A stretch of 64,000 bases of DNA from CAZWSX01 sp964636985 (lineage in GTDB: Bacteria > Planctomycetota > Planctomycetia > Pirellulales > Pirellulaceae), in the NCBI GenBank assembly GCA_964636985.1, contig CAZWSX010000014.1:62001-126000 (forward strand). Reading direction: 5' to 3'. Both the position numbers and the translations under genes were made by a program. Position 1 is the stretch's first letter; every line of letters begins with the position of its first letter. Below, in pieces: positions 60,816-64,000 of the stretch. The notes beneath the pieces are model-generated. The model was not told the DNA's origin, ran no database searches, and saw only the letters and a program-made list of their open reading frames with translations.

Positions 60816-62630
60816 ATGCCTGTTGCGAGTCGCGACGAAACGCTCGAACTGTTGCAAAAGAGCGGTCTTCTGGAAGAAGACCGTCTGCAACGCTACATGT
60901 CCGAGCAACTAGTCGACGCGGCCGATGGCTCGGTCATGCTCAAGCGGCTCGTCGACGCCGGCGCGCTCAGCGCTTGGCAAGCCGAACGCCTCGAAGAGGG
61001 AAAGTGGCGCGGGTTCTATCTCGGCAAGTACCGGCTGATCACTCCGCTCGGCTCCGGTGCGATGGGGAGTGTCTATCTCGCCGAGCATCGGGTGATGCGG
61101 CATCGGGTCGCGATCAAAGTTCTGGCCAAACGCCTCACGTCGAAACAATCCAACATCGCGCGATTCGAGCGCGAAGCCCGCGCGGCCGCCGTACTCAATC
61201 ATCCCAATGTCGTGCGGGCGTACGACATCGATCGTCACGACGACAACACGCCCTATCTGGTGATGGAGTACGTCGAAGGACACGACCTGCAAAAGCTGGT
61301 GTTGCAGCACGAAAACAAGGCGCTCGACGCGCGGATTGCGGCCGACTATATCCGGCAAGTCGCGCTGGGGCTGCATGAAGCCCACAAGGCGGGCCTGGTG
61401 CATCGGGACATCAAGCCTTCGAATCTGCTGCTCGATAAGTCGGGGCTCGTGAAAGTGCTCGACCTGGGTCTGGCGAGGATCGTCGACGACGATGTTCCCT
61501 CGCTCACGATCATGAACGATTCGAAGTTGATCGGCACCGTTGACTATTTGGCTCCCGAGCAAGCGCTCAACAGCCATATGATTGACGGGCGAGCCGACAT
61601 CTACGCGCTGGGTTGTTCGCTTTACTTCCTGGTGACAGGATCGCCGCCATTTCCTACTGGAACATTGCCGGAACGCATTCTCAAACACCAGACCCGCCGT
61701 CCGCGCGACATGCGTAAACGCTGCGTGGAACGGAGCATTCCCGAGCCGCCTGACGCGCTGGTTGAGATTTGCGAAAAGATGATGTCCAAGTCGGTCGCCA
61801 AGCGCTATCAAACCGCCGGCGAAGTTGCGGCCGATCTGAAGGCTTTTCTCGAGGGGACCTACCAGCGCAAGGTAGCTTCCCACGCTTCGGATGAAGAACT
61901 GTCGCTCGAAGACGATACAAGTTCGCGCTCTTCGGGACGAAGTCATTCCAGTTCCGAGGTCCGGCGAGATACGGTCTCTGCGAAGTCGGGCACACAACCC
62001 GCCGCGGAAAAGACGAACTCGCGAAAGTCGGCTCCTGTCGACGAATCGAACGATATTGGATTCGCCGAAGACGCTCAAGAAGAATCAAAGACCGGCGACT
62101 CAAAGCCGGGGAGCGGTTCTCAGCCCTCCAAAGGGGCCGCTCCGGTGGCGGCCAAGAGCCGTGTTCCGTCATCGACTCCTGATCGAAATACCCACTCGGC
62201 CAACGTTGCCGCCATGGCTGCCGCTGCCTCGGTCGACGTGCTCGACTCGGTGCTTCCGCAACAATCGTCGCCTAGTTTTGGCGGGTCGCTAGCCGATGTC
62301 TTCGACGACGTGGTGGGCAAGGCGGTCGGCAGCGCCTCGAACAGCTCAGGCCCCCTAGGAGATGTGCTGGCCAGCGAGGCTTCCAAATCCCTTGCACCCG
62401 CTCTAGCGCCTGCCCCATCCAAGTCGTCGCAGAGCGACGCGCTCGCCAAATATCGGACGCAAGGCGAGGCGGAAGAGCGCGCCGGCGAATTCAACTACCC
62501 GCTGTGGTTTCTACTGGGCGCCGGCCTGTTGCTGGGCGCCATCATGATTTGGATTTTCGCCAGCGGTGCCCAGGCGAGCAAATCGAACGTGGACGAGGAA
62601 AAAATCGACCAGCGAAAACTGGACGACTAG
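60816..62630 (+). CDS. Ser/Thr protein kinase with C-terminal membrane anchor
   Basis: A 604-residue Hanks-type kinase. Residues 1-65 are a helical domain often found ahead of planctomycete kinases (ETLELLQKSGLLEEDRLQRYM... ALSAWQAERLEEGKWRGF). The kinase domain is about 72-335: P-loop LGSGAMGSVYLA, VAIKVLAK with the ATP lysine, HRDIKPSNLLL (HRD at 196-198), DLGLAR in place of DFG (D216), and the activation segment GTVDYLAPEQ. A Ser/Thr/Pro-rich linker at about 360-550 is probably disordered. A single TM follows near residue 570 (YPLWFLLGAGLLLGAIMIWIFASG). The substrate and extracellular signal are unknown. ATG 60816 is chosen over TTG 60795. Confidence 0.93.
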   Translation: MPVASRDETLELLQKSGLLEEDRLQRYMSEQLVDAADGSVMLKRLVDAGALSAWQAERLEEGKWRGFYLGKYRLITPLGSGAMGSVYLAEHRVMRHRVAIKVLAKRLTSKQSNIARFEREARAAAVLNHPNVVRAYDIDRHDDNTPYLVMEYVEGHDLQKLVLQHENKALDARIAADYIRQVALGLHEAHKAGLVHRDIKPSNLLLDKSGLVKVLDLGLARIVDDDVPSLTIMNDSKLIGTVDYLAPEQALNSHMIDGRADIYALGCSLYFLVTGSPPFPTGTLPERILKHQTRRPRDMRKRCVERSIPEPPDALVEICEKMMSKSVAKRYQTAGEVAADLKAFLEGTYQRKVASHASDEELSLEDDTSSRSSGRSHSSSEVRRDTVSAKSGTQPAAEKTNSRKSAPVDESNDIGFAEDAQEESKTGDSKPGSGSQPSKGAAPVAAKSRVPSSTPDRNTHSANVAAMAAAASVDVLDSVLPQQSSPSFGGSLADVFDDVVGKAVGSASNSSGPLGDVLASEASKSLAPALAPAPSKSSQSDALAKYRTQGEAEERAGEFNYPLWFLLGAGLLLGAIMIWIFASGAQASKSNVDEEKIDQRKLDD

Positions 62631-62671
62631 TGGCTTTGTAGCCAGCTCGATGATTAGTGGCTTTGCAGCCA
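62628..62671 (-). repeat. Duplicated serA 3' end
   Basis: CTAGTGGCTTTG(T)AGCCA at 62628-62645 and TTAGTGGCTTTG(C)AGCCA at 62653-62670 are near-identical direct repeats 25 bases apart. The right copy encodes the last codons of serA (WLQSH stop) on the minus strand; the left copy repeats the same 3' end with one base changed. It overlaps the kinase stop codon at 62628-62630. Confidence 0.65.
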
Positions 62672-64000
62672 AGACGGCAGGCTACCCGCGTCGGGCATCG
62701 GAATCACTTTCACGCTTTCCACGTGCGGATGTTTGGCGACTTCCGCGAGCGCTTCTGCCGACGGAACATTGTCCAGGTTCAGCACACCTACGGCTGCTCC
62801 GCCAGGCGTGTTTCCCGCTCGACCGACGGACATCTGCCCGATGTTCACGTTGTGCTTGCCGAAGATGGTCCCCACGACACCGATGATGCCCGGCACGTCG
62901 CGATGCGTGAAGATCAGCAGCGTCCCATCCAGGTACGCTTCCAAACGGAAATCGGCCAGTCGAATCAATCGCGGCATGTCGTTTCCGAACAACGTTCCCG
63001 AAGCGTTCAGCGTCTTCCCGTCGCTTCCCGTGACGATCGCGGCGATCGACGAGCTAAAGGCTCCCACGTCGCTGCGCAGTTCCTCGGTGACGGTGATACC
63101 CCGTTCCTTGAGCAGGACCTCCGCGTTGACGATGTTGACTTCCTCGTCGAATGCCTTCTCCATCAGGCCGGCACAAAACGCGGCGGTGAGGAGCTTGGTG
63201 TTCTTCTGCGTCGCATCGCCCCGGTACGTGAGATGGCAACCTTTCACGCCGCCGGTGTTCCACTGCGCCAGTAGCAGCCCCAGCCGATAGGCGACGTTCA
63301 AGTAACCGCGAACAGCCGCGAGCGTTTTGGGATCGACGGGCGGCATATTGACCGCATGCCGGACTTCGCCCGTGGTCAGATAGTTGACCAGCAAGTGAAC
63401 GGCTTCGACGGCGACCAGCGTTTGCGCCTCTTCAGTGCTGGCACCCAGGTGAGGCGTGCACAAAACGTTAGGCATGCCGAACAAGGGGCTGTTGGTGCAA
63501 GGCTCGACATCGAAGACGTCGAGCGCCACCCCACCGATTTTCTTGCTCTTAAGTCCTTCGACGAGCGCCGCTTCGTTGTAGATGCCCCCGCGGGCGCAGT
63601 TGATCAATCGCACGCCTGGCCTGAGGACATCGAGCTCGGCCATGTCGATCATGTTCCGCGTCTCGTTGGTGAGCGGCGTGTGGACCGACAGGTAGTCGAC
63701 GCGCGGCAGCAATTCCTTAACGGTCGCGACCTTCTCGATGCCGAGTTTCTGTGCCTGATCCTCGGACAAGAACGGTTCGACGGCAATGACCTTCATCTGG
63801 AAAGCGAGTGCTCGCTTCGCTAGTTCCTGGCCGATGCGGCCCAAGCCGACGATACCGAGCGTCTTTTCGGCCAACTGGGTTCCCATGAACGATTTACGGT
63901 CCCACTTGCCGTTGCATAGCGAGAAGTAGGCCGGAGCGACGGAACGCGACAGCGCCAGCATCAGCGTGAAGGCGTGCTCGGCCGTGCTGATCGTATTCCC
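62654..64000 (-). CDS. serA: D-3-phosphoglycerate dehydrogenase, 5' part outside window
   Basis: First enzyme of serine synthesis: oxidises 3-phosphoglycerate to 3-phosphohydroxypyruvate. The frame is open to the right edge, so the N-terminal about 80-95 residues lie outside. Seen: NTISTAEHAFTL, the NAD loop GIVGLGRIGQELAKRA, VHTPLTNETRNMID, INCARGGIYNEAALV with Arg, VFDVEP, and the active His in CTPHLGAST. An intervening domain (YRLGLLLAQWNTGGVKG) and a C-terminal ACT domain (LLIFTHRDVPGIIGVVGTIFGKHNVNIGQMSVGR) make it the long three-domain form, in which the ACT part often binds serine as a feedback signal. Confidence 0.96.
   Translation of the reverse strand, partial: GNTISTAEHAFTLMLALSRSVAPAYFSLCNGKWDRKSFMGTQLAEKTLGIVGLGRIGQELAKRALAFQMKVIAVEPFLSEDQAQKLGIEKVATVKELLPRVDYLSVHTPLTNETRNMIDMAELDVLRPGVRLINCARGGIYNEAALVEGLKSKKIGGVALDVFDVEPCTNSPLFGMPNVLCTPHLGASTEEAQTLVAVEAVHLLVNYLTTGEVRHAVNMPPVDPKTLAAVRGYLNVAYRLGLLLAQWNTGGVKGCHLTYRGDATQKNTKLLTAAFCAGLMEKAFDEEVNIVNAEVLLKERGITVTEELRSDVGAFSSSIAAIVTGSDGKTLNASGTLFGNDMPRLIRLADFRLEAYLDGTLLIFTHRDVPGIIGVVGTIFGKHNVNIGQMSVGRAGNTPGGAAVGVLNLDNVPSAEALAEVAKHPHVESVKVIPMPDAGSLPSWLQSH

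Noticed and set aside
60909..62078. A 389-residue minus-strand frame over the kinase gene
   Set aside because: Antisense shadow of a kinase with all Hanks motifs.
1..64000. tRNA, rRNA, CRISPR, prophage and insertion sequences
   Set aside because: I looked in the gaps for cloverleaf-like arms with a T-loop GTTCRANNC, regularly spaced repeats, and transposase motifs, and found none.

Overview
The window looks like chromosomal DNA of a planctomycete, most likely from the Pirellulales (an inference from gene content, not a database match). The pointers are moderately high GC with mixed gene orientation, a Ser/Thr kinase with a DLG motif and a C-terminal anchor, a protein with two SHD1 repeats and a zinc ribbon, a secreted DUF11 repeat protein, paired Gfo/Idh/MocA oxidoreductases, a Tat-exported TIM-barrel protein, a MoxR-DUF58-transglutaminase operon and a sterol-desaturase-family enzyme. 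I see no rRNA, tRNA, CRISPR array, prophage or insertion sequence. About 50 protein genes fill the window.

Layout. 0-4 kb: the 3' end of nuoN, then a PAS/degenerate NtrC-like/Fis regulator, a receiver-like protein and a chorismate-lyase-like protein. 4-9 kb: an MFS carrier, an apparently frameshifted small membrane protein, a TatC with a very large insertion, and mannose-6-phosphate isomerase. 9-16 kb: a leftward group (radical SAM protein, dicarboxylate-type symporter, small membrane protein) back to back with a rightward terpenoid group (squalene-hopene-cyclase-like enzyme and a DUF116-polyprenyl synthase fusion). 16-22 kb: thiS-thiG, an oxidoreductase, and pyrB followed by a dihydroorotase paralogue that has lost catalytic metal ligands. 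23.8-26.2 kb: a quinone cluster of methyltransferase, flavin prenyltransferase and UbiA-type prenyltransferase. 26-33 kb: a HEAT lipoprotein, a NAD-kinase-like protein with an SPFH protein, a DUF11 protein, a SAM hydroxide adenosyltransferase and a desaturase. 33-40 kb: a ROK kinase, lepA, and a tightly overlapped operon of DUF486 protein, unusual signal peptidase I, class V aminotransferase and coaE. 40-45 kb: a triple-YbjQ protein and a polysaccharide-export/TPR pair with a perfect 36-bp palindrome upstream. 45-53 kb: oxidoreductase plus MFS carrier, then the MoxR-DUF58-TgpA operon and a flavin reductase. 53-64 kb: a Tat-exported isomerase-like protein, the SHD1 protein, a glucose-dehydrogenase-like enzyme, a dipeptide epimerase, a 2-oxoacid decarboxylase, a Ser/Thr kinase and the 3' part of serA.

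Noncoding structure is unusually regular. At least five intergenic hairpins share a small AATC-type core but have different, fully compensated stems, and nearly all lie just after a stop codon. A second hairpin family occurs twice. A 219-bp nested inverted-repeat element ends within the 3' end of coaE. A short relic with the rdgB/HAM1 signature survives between two unrelated genes.

The strongest candidates for new biology are the terpenoid locus with its DUF116 fusion, the signal peptidase with a zinc ribbon and a long insertion, the TatC with about 220 extra residues, the PyrB/pseudo-dihydroorotase pair, and the hairpin families.
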